This document shows, piece after piece, positions 9,001 to 18,926 of a stretch of 64,000 bases of DNA; the stretch's first letter is position 1, and every line of letters begins with the position of its first letter. The notes beneath the pieces are model-generated. The model did not search any database. It was given only the letters and a program-made list of their open reading frames with translations, and was not told where the DNA came from. The position numbers and the translations under genes were made by a program. Location of the stretch: NCBI GenBank assembly GCA_022393335.1, contig JAJEKB010020795.1, forward strand, positions 523,411-587,410, in the 5' to 3' direction. This stretch comes from Macrotrachela quadricornifera (taxonomy: Eukaryota > Rotifera > Eurotatoria > Philodinida > Philodinidae).

Positions 9001-11677
9001 AATTCTCTGTAATGGATAAAGTTTGCCCACTTGTTAGTAATCTTCTCACAATATTATTAAATAATCCATCCTCTTCATGTAATTTACTCAGTATTCCAAA
9101 TGTCATACTAAGTGGTACTCTCCAGTTTGGAATATCTATTTTATTTTGAATATTATTATAAATCATATCTTCAGATCTTAGTAGCCCATTGTAATATAAA
9201 ATATTTTTAGCTGCAAGATATTCTTGAAATGTTCGATGAATAAACCGAAAACTATTATGACCAAATTCATTTAACAATCCTACTTTATATTTAAATATAT
9301 CCACAAGTTGTGACATCAAATCATCACTATTCATCTGATAATCGATTAGAGAGTTTCTAATGATTTGTTTTAAAACATTTTCTGATAATCCTTCCACTTT
9401 ACTATGAAGATATTCAGCTATTTCTTGTAAGATTGACCATAATATTGATGAAGTCAGCAAAGATGGACTAACTAATCGTTCGATCATTTTTTCAATTGCT
9501 TTTTCATATAAATCAATTCTCTTCTCAGGTAATTTATCGTCATATTGATTATAAACAGCAGCAATAACACTTGCCAATTGGGGATTTATTGCTAGTTGAA
9601 ATATATCTTTATTTTCTATTATATCATTATATAATTCATCGCCTTTAGATTGTTTAATAGATTTAGTAGATATAGTTCTAATAGAATCCATGTAAGAATT
9701 GCAAAATAGTTTCAGTGCATCATTTGACATATCTTCAATAGTTAATCTTGGAATATAAAACGTGATATCTTCAAAATAATTTCCTTCAATTCGACTTGTA
9801 ATGAGGAATCGATTTCCAATTAAAGGATTTATTGTATTATTTACTTCTTTTTGTTCATAAATTGAATGAGTGAGTTTTTGTGATTTGACATCATAATCTA
9901 ATCCTTTTTCTAATAAAGTATTAATTTCTTTCATCAAATCAGATCGATCAACATGAACTGGAACTTCATCTAATCCCTCAAATATTACTAAAACATTTCC
10001 TTCGAATAATGACTCGATGATTAAACACGATAAATCTTTTCTTTCTTCATCTGTAAATAATGGTGAATTAAGAGTTGGATTTTGATAAATATATTGAAGT
10101 AATGTTGTTTTATGCTGTTGATTTTGATGATCTTTCAGTTGATCAACATATTTCCATATTGGAATAAGAATTGGAATTTTATTTTCTGTAGTATAATTAT
10201 CAAATAACATATTTTGCTGACCCAAACATTGTTTAGCCATATTAATGATTAACCATTTAGATAGAGTAGTTTTCCCTGATCCAGGATGACCTAAGATAAT
10301 GAAATGTTTGAATTCATTATATGCTTGTTGAATCTGATATTGTTTTGCATTTTTAAGATTATTTTTTGCTAAAATGTCCCGTTTTAATTGATCCACTTTG
10401 CTTTTAATGTTCGTTGCTTCTGTCTGAGTGAAGATTTCTTTATTTGATAATAAAATATTTAACCATTGTTCAATCATAAAATCTCGATAAATTGTTTCTG
10501 GATTAAATGTGTTTTTTTCTAGAATAGCTTGAATTAGTTTTCTTTTTTCATTTTCATTAAAAAATCCATGAGACAATATTTTTCGTCTGAATTCTTCATT
10601 CATATCAAATGTTTTCATGGCTTTAATTGATGGATGAGTTGGATCAAATTTAAGTTCAACGTAAACACTTTGTAATGGTAAATGAATATCATTATCAGAA
10701 CAACCAATTATTGATACGTGTCCATATTCATTTAGAAGATAGTTTAGATATTTCAAACGAACGTTTTCTTTTCTATCTCGAAGAGATAAGTTATTCTGTA
10801 TTAATGATGAAAATGATTTGAGGTTTTTGATGAATGATAAAAGGTCTTCAGACGTGTTGCCATATTGAATTTCTTTGATATTTTCCAAGAATGAAACATT
10901 TGAGAAATTATTTAAATGTTCGCTTGTATTTGAGCTAACTAATTTATATAATGAAGGCATTTTTTCATGCATGATGTTGAATATCCATTTTAATAAATGT
11001 GAAAAATGAAGATCGGATATTGCACTATCATATCCAATAAAAACTAAAGTTTTGTTTTGAATGAGTGTTTTGAGTTTTGCTTGTGCAAACATATTTTGAT
11101 AAAGTCGATGATAATCTTCGCTAGCGAAAATAACACTGTTTATATCTCTGTAATATCCATGAATATGTAGAATATAATTTTTCATATTCTGAAATGAGAT
11201 CGGTAAGTTATTACTTTGATATTTATTCCAAGTCAATGGTTTTTTATTAAGTATTCTTTCAATAAGTGAATCATAATTTGTTGTTAGAATTGGACATTCT
11301 AATTCTCCTATAGCTTGAGTAAGTTCTGGCTTTTTTGGACATAATTTTCTTATCATTTCGATTAACCAAGCTTTGTAACTATTACCTTTTGTTGTATTCG
11401 TTTTCTTTTGCAAAGAATCCTTTATGAGAGTAGCAATAAATAAATAATCATCAATTATTGGAATCTTATTGCCTAACTTGTTATTGAAATCTTTAAATTG
11501 CTCTTCATTGATCCGTCCTGTTTGATAACATAGTTGTAGTCCGTGTTTTATTAATCCTTTCCAATAAGAAGTATCTTGTTCATCATTAGTTGTATAAACA
11601 GAAACACCTGAACCTATAAAAATAACTGCTTGATTTGATGCTATATCCTTTTTCAATTTTTGAATTTCATCAGCCAT
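6053..11677 (-). CDS. SIR2-like NADase / NACHT NTPase / helical-repeat NLR-type protein
   Basis: This is an intronless 1,874-residue protein. Residues about 1-230 form a SIR2-like domain. They show GSGVS (22-26), TTNYD (132-136, with the catalytic-type Asn134), HIHG (171-174, catalytic-type His) and FIGYD (about 214). A NACHT module follows. Its Walker A is GHPGSGKTT (463-471), its Walker B is FEGLDE (566-571), a TSR sensor lies near 620, and the winged-helix signature FIHRTFQEYLAA lies near 812-823. The remaining roughly 1,000 residues are helical HEAT/ARM-like repeats, the expected ligand-sensing part of a STAND protein. In bacteria, SIR2-STAND proteins (Avs5-like) deplete NAD+ when they sense phage. 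Here the eukaryotic setting and the role as an intracellular immune receptor are inference. There is no signal peptide or membrane segment. The start MADEIQ is the first ATG of the frame. The frame ends at a T8 run (see 6055-6062). Confidence 0.88.
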   Translation of the reverse strand: MADEIQKLKKDIASNQAVIFIGSGVSVYTTNDEQDTSYWKGLIKHGLQLCYQTGRINEEQFKDFNNKLGNKIPIIDDYLFIATLIKDSLQKKTNTTKGNSYKAWLIEMIRKLCPKKPELTQAIGELECPILTTNYDSLIERILNKKPLTWNKYQSNNLPISFQNMKNYILHIHGYYRDINSVIFASEDYHRLYQNMFAQAKLKTLIQNKTLVFIGYDSAISDLHFSHLLKWIFNIMHEKMPSLYKLVSSNTSEHLNNFSNVSFLENIKEIQYGNTSEDLLSFIKNLKSFSSLIQNNLSLRDRKENVRLKYLNYLLNEYGHVSIIGCSDNDIHLPLQSVYVELKFDPTHPSIKAMKTFDMNEEFRRKILSHGFFNENEKRKLIQAILEKNTFNPETIYRDFMIEQWLNILLSNKEIFTQTEATNIKSKVDQLKRDILAKNNLKNAKQYQIQQAYNEFKHFIILGHPGSGKTTLSKWLIINMAKQCLGQQNMLFDNYTTENKIPILIPIWKYVDQLKDHQNQQHKTTLLQYIYQNPTLNSPLFTDEERKDLSCLIIESLFEGNVLVIFEGLDEVPVHVDRSDLMKEINTLLEKGLDYDVKSQKLTHSIYEQKEVNNTINPLIGNRFLITSRIEGNYFEDITFYIPRLTIEDMSNDALKLFCNSYMDSIRTISTKSIKQSKGDELYNDIIENKDIFQLAINPQLASVIAAVYNQYDDKLPEKRIDLYEKAIEKMIERLVSPSLLTSSILWSILQEIAEYLHSKVEGLSENVLKQIIRNSLIDYQMNSDDLMSQLVDIFKYKVGLLNEFGHNSFRFIHRTFQEYLAAKNILYYNGLLRSEDMIYNNIQNKIDIPNWRVPLSMTFGILSKLHEEDGLFNNIVRRLLTSGQTLSITENSTLVVPFVIIDSLNDMHFSSTETKNELIGRLGDMLLSDYKNILGFSRLKEHQNLIHSYFFKLKNTSLITSIKWFIEKMNDGDNIAPCANLIYQLKWYYPKFHEIFLKNLHHDCEFWNWPIDSVLRFYSSEIEDNEVLIQLKFKSIVIQHPEIIKYMTKNNDWLCLITALYGGYKNYNIKASISEYHEIAQFLELSDKERMPFIFYYQEVWDRNDPAYSMAVHLDTNVSKDRWTEMPIFDENEFYKESFLTNQIVNLLIEEKSPIVLIEELRKQIKFKQLTINEKTDVLIALISLGDFDLINTVIKQGSDILMKSFRNRIEQLVDILKDPIARWSSYVDKYLLAIYNDIKTNELPNTLSFSNYCKIYLSSIADSGGLPVDTKNLTEAMNDINDKCILQAEYFAIKLTGSGTSNDFRYNVAVIADTLETFGTMNQIIESFLNISHTVQIYRPIRVYPYATDIFPFKINSEDDIPIGFFNCLENLNTNIPYLVDAFSYAFFNKNYFNRNSELIPLVILLHFGIMSKDLDRFKVYDKLMPKLSEQTNIKEFLFEKIQAMSNPYYKSRGLYQLAEFCDEKSYDLLNESFQLTKNIQQPVLKFQVLEKIYHITHYKEITQTLFIQQIVDELILTYKGIDNLYDRIIASIRLSFYGSGEFRKQYLTFAVEMLNQMDENDDKIKLIIKLKPLISIYNDLQLTEHFKNIVHYYFINSFYGRILSTEKLDLNALQLNINQTLENNNDYKHKRKLTKIIDRVSNFTELHSLFLLFAQLRDIKLTINGTELTDQLWINLFKDTDNQSNLIKILNIGLTSELFLTPIAAIVIDELVRNGKENFISILFPYIIKPSNEVLPIVQRWFIDYNNNPIKQLAALLLAEAKHIFESAVDPLIDLLSSDNDQMRYRAQRLFQHSERCPKESSKRISVIEEKTIMKILQNMVTKEYLPRVRIYLSSFFFDLLWDDPQVFRNLYKTITKLQNNNATDLTKHFF
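6055..6062 (-). other. T8 homopolymer at the frame break (slippery site or indel)
   Basis: On the coding strand the gene reads CAT TTT TTT TAA, a run of eight T followed immediately by the stop. This contains the canonical -1 slippery heptamer T TTT TTT. Slipping back one base gives TTA AAT AGA and continues open into the 4914-6011 frame. A single-base sequencing error, a real indel and transcriptional slippage explain it equally well. Confidence 0.7.
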
Positions 11678-11719
11678 AGTTTAAGTATATGATCTAAAAT
11701 ATATCAATATACTTAAACT
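11678..11719. repeat. Perfect 13-bp inverted repeat abutting the SIR2-NACHT start codon
   Basis: AGTTTAAGTATAT at 11678-11690 and its exact reverse complement at 11707-11719 are separated by 16 bp. They lie directly upstream of the minus-strand ATG (11675-11677). It would form a hairpin at the extreme 3' end of the 5' UTR. In DNA this AT-rich it may be chance. Confidence 0.5.
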
Positions 11720-11978
11720 TAAATATAAAAATATAGAATATTATAGGCAAATGCGGTATGTTTAGAAGAAAGAATGATTCATCAAGTTGCGCAAACATCT
11801 TTCGAATAGACATTTGTTTTTATTTTTCATCCATCGGTTGATAAACTAATCAATGTCACCATTTTCTTGACAACTGTGTCGCAGTTGCGCGCAGTAGCCA
11901 TTCTGCGGCACATTTGCGATGAAATGACGAGATTATATTCGCTGCAACGCAGTCATCGTAGTCCATACTGACGCATGG

Positions 11979-11990
11979 GGAGTATAAAAG
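11979..11990 (+). promoter_or_regulatory. TATA-box-like core promoter, no clear gene downstream
   Basis: AGTATAAAAGG sits in an unusually GC-rich patch (11880-12010). About 60 bp downstream is an ATG with ten codons, followed by a donor-like AAGGTACG. No continuing coding exon could be followed. A similar GC-rich block (GACGCAGTTGCGCG) recurs at 12515-12560. It could be a relic promoter of a transposon. Confidence 0.35.
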
Positions 11991-12009
11991 GTGGTGTCGC
12001 AAACATTCT

Positions 12010-13975
12010 AGCTCAATTTACCTTTTTACAGCAAGGAGGATGCTTCATTTATTTAAAAAGAAAATAAAGGTACGCACCAGGGTGTATTAAATGATCAATA
12101 CGAACATCTAATCATTACATGGATGATTACTAATTTTTATTTTTTTATTAATTTATTATTAACTAACCTATTAATTAGTTATTTATTCATTACTTATTGA
12201 TAATAAACTATTGATTGGGAGTTTAATTAATTATTCCATAATTATTATATGAACCAGTTATAAATTATAAGATACTCAACGGTTAATTAGTAATTAGTGA
12301 GATCTTTATTTATTTACTAAATACATAGTTAATCAATTATTAATTAGTTACTGACTCAGGATCCATTGCTGGCTATCACTGAAAGTCTATCAATCACCTC
12401 TATTAATGACTGACTAACAATGATATTATATGATAATCGATAAGCATAGAACATGCTGGGATTGACTGGGCGTAACTGCAATCGCACTGTGGCCCGTAAT
12501 GGCAAAAACTTATGACGCAGTTGCGCGTAACTGAGAAAAATCCCGACGCAGTTGATCAGCCTAAAAGTCAACACGAGAAACACGCCTTGAAACGAAAATA
12601 AATAGCAATTTACTTTTTTTTAACACAAATAAATATGAGAGCAAAACAACAGGATAGACAGCCCATCCTTTTTTTGATCAGACATAAATCTAAAAAATCA
12701 GAAACAACATGATTTTAACCTTATCATCATTTTTTCCTGCTTCAAAATTAGACCTATTTTTGTACTATAGTATCATCTTCTATATATATTCTATATAGTT
12801 TATTATTCACATAATAGGTGCGAATAAAAGATTGAAAAAATACTAATCGCCGATACTTTTTTAAATCTCTCTCGTCAAAAACAAATACGTCGCGAAAATA
12901 TTTGATTCATACGAAAAAAACTTTATTTATTTTTCGACTTTCATCACTCATTCAATGTTCCTCATGTCACGTCATAAAGGAGAAATTATCCAGATTAAGA
13001 AATATTTTTTTTAAAGTTTTATCAATTTTTTAATGTCCTTATGTCCCATCAATTAAAAAAAATTTAAACAGATGTGTTCGATTAAACAAAATAAGAAAAA
13101 TCTACCTTATTAATGTTGATAAATAACAATAATTCTAAATCTAGCTTTGTCATGAAATAAACTAGACAACACAATTATATCATGCCATCAAATAATAAAT
13201 TTTCTAATAGATATTTAACGATTTCTATTTGGAAATAACTTATATTAAAGAAAAACAAATGAATACTTAACAACAAACTTATTAATAAATATCTATTGTT
13301 TCTTCATATAACCTAAACGAAAAAGTACCTGAAATGAGACTGAGCCGTTGAACACATCGGAAGTAACAGTGAATAAAAAAGAAACTAATCTACAATTTAT
13401 GAAACAAATATTCCTGATACTATTCAATACATTCAGAAGTTGTAAAAACTTATAATGAAAGAAACACATAGTTGATGATTTTAAATACGCACCTGTGTGT
13501 TAGATGAAAAAGAAAAAAAAATGACTGCCTGCTTTCTTCCGAGGAAGAAACAGAATAACGACTTTTTTCCTTTCTTATTATTTACATATGAAATAAACTG
13601 GTTTTTTCCAAAGAAAAAACAATAAAAGATTTCAAGTCGTTTTCAACATGGCTTCTCATGAAGAGTTCACGTTTGTATGGGATGATATAGTATGTATAGT
13701 TATTTATTAAAAAATATCCCGAATGTAAATTACAAAACTTTTAGTGTTGACAAAAAGATGTCAAATTGTATTATTTTCTTCCGTCAAGATAGCGGACAAA
13801 CCCGCTCATTAAATTTGATTGATTGCAAAAATCAACCAATTAGTTTTGTAAAACTTTTAATGAATATGAGTTATCGCCATTTATAGGTTTACTCTAGCGA
13901 AGGTACCTGATGAAAAGAGAATATGGTTAAAGTTTTGCATCTTTCATCCGACTTTTTATGCTGTACATAACATGT
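12010..13975. other. Noncoding AT-rich stretch
   Basis: No gene is supportable. A 64-residue frame at 13692-13886 and a possible upstream mini-exon from ATG 13648 (MASHEEF) could be joined only by assuming a weak donor, so I do not call it. The rest is AT-rich with homopolymers. Confidence 0.5.
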
Positions 13976-14280
13976 CTTCTACAGAACTGTCTCCCCGCTG
14001 TGAGTGAACTATCTGCAACAGAAATTTTCGCGTCGCATCTGAAACTTCTTGGACAGGTCTTTTATCGGCATGCGTCAGGCATCTTTAACAGGATTGTTCC
14101 TGCTATACGTTAGACGTTCGTCATTGGACTCTTCTCGCCGTGTGTGATACCTCCTCCACAGACCTTTTTCACCGTATCTGAAACTTCTGCCACAAGTCTT
14201 ACCCTACAGTGCGTGGAGTATTTTTCACAGAGCTTTTTCCGTCATGCATCAGACTTCTTCAACAGGACTTCTCGTCGGGC
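13976..14280 (+). repeat. Degenerate tandem array, about nine units of 35 bp
   Basis: Successive units follow the pattern TTCTTCAACAGGACTTTTC, then C/G-rich, then GCGTCAGAC. They can be lined up from TCTACAGAACTGTCTCC (about 13978) to TTCTTCAACAGGACTTCTC (about 14251). Units are 34-36 bp with perhaps 60-70 percent identity between neighbours. The array is visibly more GC-rich than the surroundings. It has no stable reading frame, since 35 is not a multiple of 3, so it is an old minisatellite rather than a coding repeat. Confidence 0.65.
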
Positions 14281-14674
14281 TCAAGCTGCCATCCTTACTC
14301 GCATCGACTTTGGACACGATCATTCTCAAATTTGCATTGAACTGCGTCATTTGATTAGAGAGTGAGTAAAATCACGGTCTCTTACGACCTGGATGAAGTT
14401 TTACGCCCGCCTCCCTTTGTCACCCTCAATCACTCTGCCGATGCTCCTTAGCACTCAAGGAACTGATGCGGATAGTTCCGTGACACTATCTCTCATGATG
14501 ACTAGATACATAGCGAACAGACTCATCAGAATCTCGATTTGTATTTATCGGGATGAGATTTCACTCAGCTCCTTCCATGCACTCGATTTTGGTGGTTCCA
14601 ACCCCATCGTCGACTTTCCACAGGAGCTAAGGAAGTACTGTGGGAAGTTTGGTGATCGTAACTTTTACAGAGGC

Positions 14675-16290
14675 TGAATGCATAGCGAAAAAACACAAAC
14701 TTTCTTCTTTTATATATAGATTAGAACACTGTCGTTTGTGTATATATATAGGTGTACATCTCATGTTTGTTGGAATCGTCCTTCACATCTATGAGGTCTT
14801 TTCCTATCCTTCAGTTTATGCCATCCTTTGTATTCAGAACTTTCCCGTTGTTTTGCATATTTTATTATGTGTTACATCTATTCCTTTGTTTCGCTACACA
14901 TCATCAAATGTGTCTGGTATATTCTTTTCGTTCTGTAAGTATTATCATATGTTTTTGGCACATTCTTTCCGTTCTGTATGCTTCATCATATATGTTAGGC
15001 TTATTCCTTGCATATATTTATCATATACATTCGGGTATTCCCTCTTTTTTCACTACATGTTCTCTGTTCCAATCTATTATGAGTCATTAGTGATGGAAGT
15101 TCATCTCACTTTTTACTTTCTTTATTCAATGGATACTTCCATTCATACGGTTGCACTCTATCTTATACGTTCTATTTATTTTCTTTCAATTATTCGAAAA
15201 TGTCTGGTGCCTAATGGCAAAAAACGCAGATTACTACATATTTTTGTCTCCGAATTATTGAACAAACAATAATACACACAAATCCTTTGAGAAAAGTATT
15301 TATTGTGATAGATCCAACTATAAGAGAGGGCAAACTCTCCCTTCAGATGGAAATTTTGGATCGAAAAGTATCCTACGACATTCTCCTGGTCGAGAAGGTA
15401 CTCCCTGCAAAATTTCATTGCATTTGGTCGCATCGTGTTGAAATGCATAACGAACAAACACACAAATTTTCTTTTTTATTTAGATAGATTTATAAAAAGA
15501 ATACATAAAATTAAAAGACATAATGACTACCAATAAAACATTTCAGAGAATTTTTTGTCTATTTGTGACAAACAAAAATGCAATGTAGATGAATATAATT
15601 AGTGCCTAAGCGGGATATTTCATGATGAAACAAAATCCAAATATCCTGTTGCAGTTGGTACCACTTATTTTGTCGTGCTTCATTTGTATTCTGTGCAAAA
15701 ACTGTAAAAAATATCAGATAGCAAAAATATTTATTGTATTGCTTTTATCTCCATGCCGTTCACAATAAGATCATAGTGTACTTATGAAAAACATTGAAAC
15801 TACCTCTTAGTATCGATAGTTTGTTTTGAATAAACTTGCATAGTAAATTTGTACAATGTAGCACATTTCAACTTACATTATCATATTTCACTTTGATCTA
15901 GCAAAGAATGAACGTATACTTAGATTCTCTATATAATATAAAGAAATTACCTTTTGTCATAACTGAAAATATTTTCAGACTATTCTTCTATTATTGAATT
16001 AGTTCAAATGTCTTCTTTACTTATAATAGGAACGAAACTATTTTTTAAAAGTATATAAACAACAATACGCACACATTCTCTGAAAAAGGCATTCACTGTA
16101 GTAAATCCAACAATAGAAGGGAGCAAATACCCCCTTAAGATGAAAGTTTTAGGCCGAAAATTACCTTATGACCTTCCCTCTGGTGAAAAGAGTATTCTGT
16201 TCAAAATTTCATTGCGCTTGCTCGTACTGTGTCCAGATGCATAACGAACAAAGAAACTTCCCTCTTTATATATATAAATTAACTTTAACA
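14675..16290 (+). repeat. Three spaced copies of a repeat module (about 14678, 15442, 16237)
   Basis: The phrase ATGCATAACGAACAAA, followed by AAACTTTCTTCTTTTATATA and a TAGATTA-like end, occurs at about 14676-14730, 15441-15495 and 16236-16280. The second and third copies share about 230 bp upstream (15270-15490 and 16065-16280), including AAATTTCATTGC. Between the first two copies lie loose repeats of CGTTCTGTATGCTTCATCATA type (14870-15060). Long frames here (14640-15272 and others) are repeat-derived and not called. The family is unknown. Confidence 0.6.
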
Positions 16291-16667
16291 AATGATTGAT
16301 ATGTATGCTTTCCCTCATGTTCGTATGGAGCAGAGAGAATGCAACAACGAGAATGAGGGAATAGCATGATGACACACACCTTCAAAAAACCGCTGTATTT
16401 TCCTATTCAATGTCGTTCAATCTTTTTTCAAAAAGGCATGGTTTTTATTCTAATCGATCAAGGTAGATCGAATCCTGTACCATAAGCAGTAGTATAATTA
16501 AATTGTTTTAGGCTACACATATAGTAGTTTGATTCGCTCAAAATTATTCAAAATGTCATGTTATAATCTTGATTAGAATAAATATCTGGAAACTTCCAAA
16601 CATAAGAAAAAGAATGCATTAATCTAATGCATGATAAATAACTATGACGCTAGTACAGAACCTTTGA

Positions 16668-17342
16668 GACTGACTAGCTGAATTTCTGAACATTTCAAAA
16701 TAATGTCCGATACATCATTCCATGTAGAATTGAGTGGACTACAATTTGATGTTATTATTTTTTTGAGAATCGTCTTTGGATATGGACATTTCATCAAATT
16801 ATTAGAAAGACAAAACGTGATGTAGTGCCAAAAATGATAGTATTTGAACATTTGCAATCTTATATCGGGATTAAAGAGAGATGTCATATATACAGTTTTG
16901 TAGAGCAAGTAAAGCTCTATCGATTGGTATATGATTGAATTTGACCACTGGAAATATTTCAAGAAAAAAAATTCAAATATGAATATGATTTGATGCTCAA
17001 TATAGGTAAAATATGATGTCAGTCGCCGATATTCACGTCTGAATATTTCTACGTGAGCATATTTTGAAACAGTATTCCATATATGATTCGATGCAGAATT
17101 AAATAGACTACAAAATGAAATAAAATTTTTTTTGGCAATCAACTTTCGACCTATATCTTTGACCAATATATTGAAAAATAGACCAATTTTATAAGCTGAA
17201 AAAACACTGTATTTGAAGCATTTCGACTCTATTTTAAGGGCAAGAAGAAATGTCATGTATACAGTTTTGTAGAGCAAGTAAAGCTCTATTGATTGGTATA
17301 TGACTCAATTTGAATAGTGGACAATTTTCAAGAAAAAAATTC
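16668..17342 (-). repeat. Diverged tandem duplication with a period of about 370 bp
   Basis: Two tandem units share CAGTTTTGTAGAGCAAGTAA followed by AGCTCTAT at 16893-16920 and 17263-17290, exactly 370 bp apart. Each also has an upstream TTCCATRTADAATT-type block and a downstream TCAAGAAAAAAATTC. The 211-residue minus frame at 16642-17277 spans both units (internal echo YKTVYMTFLL / YKTVYMTSLF). It is better explained by the repeat than by a gene. Confidence 0.65.
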
Positions 17343-17905
17343 ACAAAAAGTAATAAGTCAATTTTGTGACACTTTTTAGAGATCTATTTAGGAGGTCTCA
17401 GGTCGGTTCACTCTAATTTAGCTGGAGTTAATCTTTAGACCGTGAAATTTTGGATTATTCCATGATACACTAAGGCCTAACTTCCTATAGGGTCAGATTC
17501 AAAATCTGTTTACCACTATGTTTTCGCAATCCTCGATATTTTGATGGACCGTCTCTTAATATTTCTTTCTTCTTATATATTATTTCTATACAAATGAATA
17601 AATCTTTATTATATATAGTTTATCAAAATAAATAACAATATAGAAGCAAAACTATACAAAAAAGAGCAAATTATATATAAAATTACTTTTTCTGTTTCTT
17701 TTTTTGGTTTTTAAATAATAAATCAACATTTATATAATTAAAATTTATGTTTTATTGAATTCTATTACAATAAATTTTCTTTTTTCTTAGTAGATTTTTA
17801 TTTAAAAAAAAACTTCATTAATATTGTCAAAGTTATTATCATCAAGTTACCTATAAAAATCTATAATAAAAATAAAACAATACGAGACTAAAATCTCTTT
17901 TGAAG
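17343..17905. other. Noncoding stretch
   Basis: AT-rich, with T runs. Nothing recognisable apart from possible intron or UTR sequence for the small minus-strand gene that follows. Confidence 0.5.
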
Positions 17906-18238
17906 TTAATTAATTCTTACTTTTCGATTATTATTAATCCAGTTAATCACATAATAGAATTTGTTAATATGATTTGCTATTAATTTTCCGTTTTCTGCAT
18001 TATTTTTAAAGACATCGGAACTGTTTATCTTCATACATGTTTTTATTTTTAATCGTTCAAGTCGGTTACGTTCTTGAAGTATTTTTTTATGTTTTTCAAT
18101 TATTTCATTATGTTCAATTTGTGAAATTATGTTATCAATAACAAGTTGAACAATTTTTCTTTTTTCTTGATTAATTAATTTTTCTAATCGTTTCTTATCT
18201 AATCTTAATAAATTAAATATATGACCTTGAACTAACAT
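17906..18238 (-). CDS. Small lysine/glutamate-rich coiled-coil-like hypothetical protein or exon
   Basis: This 110-residue frame starts MLVQGHIFNLLRLDKKRLEK and continues through a highly charged helical stretch (about residues 14-70, heptad-like K/E/L/I spacing). It ends INNNRKVRIN. The charged composition stands out from the hydrophobic chance frames of this AT-rich DNA. The last codons overlap a GTAAGA donor-like site (CGAAAAGTAAGAA on the coding strand), so it may be the first exon of a longer gene. No family is recognised. Few neighbours support it: it lies between two repeat blocks. Confidence 0.35.
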   Translation of the reverse strand: MLVQGHIFNLLRLDKKRLEKLINQEKRKIVQLVIDNIISQIEHNEIIEKHKKILQERNRLERLKIKTCMKINSSDVFKNNAENGKLIANHINKFYYVINWINNNRKVRIN

Positions 18239-18682
18239 TTCATCGGAACAAACACAAGAGCACTGGAAAAATTTAAGAGATGTAGTAACATGATTTTGTG
18301 ATGAATTGATATCAGTTAGAAAATTCTATCCAATAAAAATAGAAAAAATACTTAGTCTTTATTTATTTATTATTTGTTCTTACTTTTGGAAAAACACCCA
18401 TAATGTAATTAAACTAATAAAAAAGAAATTTTTCTTTGTTCAATCATATTTGCTTATTGAATGTATCTATATTTATATAGATATTTTGACTAGGCTAAAT
18501 TAAAATCTTTATTTTGACTTAACATTGTTTAGGCAGAAATGACGTATATCAATTTTGCCTAGGCAAAATTAGAGTTCGATTAAATAGGAATTCATACATT
18601 CGAAATAATTAAAATTTGAATAAAATAAATTTTTTGTTCAACAATGTTTAAGCGAGAAAATTTATTGTTACCTGGTAATTAC

Positions 18683-18926
18683 GGAATCTATTATCGGAAG
18701 ATTTTTAAAAGAGCATCGGATGAAATGCTTATAACTTTTGAACAAACATAGATAGAGACTTGCGGCTTTCACTATTTGAAAGAGAAGCTCGAGGGACAGA
18801 TGCCTATGTAAAAATTAAACTTTTCCAAGTGTTTATTAAGTTCGTTTTAAGAGGTCAAACTTGAGAAATCTAAGAAGGTATCAAATAAAATTTTTTTTTT
18901 TTAGTTTTTTTGCTGGTCTACTTTTG
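18683..18926 (-). repeat. Right copy of the 245-bp inverted repeat (partner of 2457-2705)
   Basis: It is the reverse complement of 2457-2705, ending TTTTTTTGCTGGTCTA. Identity by eye is perhaps 80-85 percent, with single-base differences and small indels. No target-site duplication was found outside the ends. Confidence 0.75.

Noticed and set aside
6053..11677. Bacterial contamination as the source of the SIR2-NACHT gene
   Set aside because: The same window carries spliced genes and metazoan transposons, and AT-rich composition is uniform across the gene.
13692..13886. 64-residue plus frame as a gene
   Set aside because: The plausible upstream exon joins only through a weak donor and the peptide has no recognisable family.
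14640..15272. 210-residue plus frame and its overlapping frames
   Set aside because: They run through degenerate noncoding repeats, with hydrophobic random composition.
16642..17277. 211-residue minus frame
   Set aside because: It spans two units of a diverged tandem repeat; the internal echo comes from the repeat.
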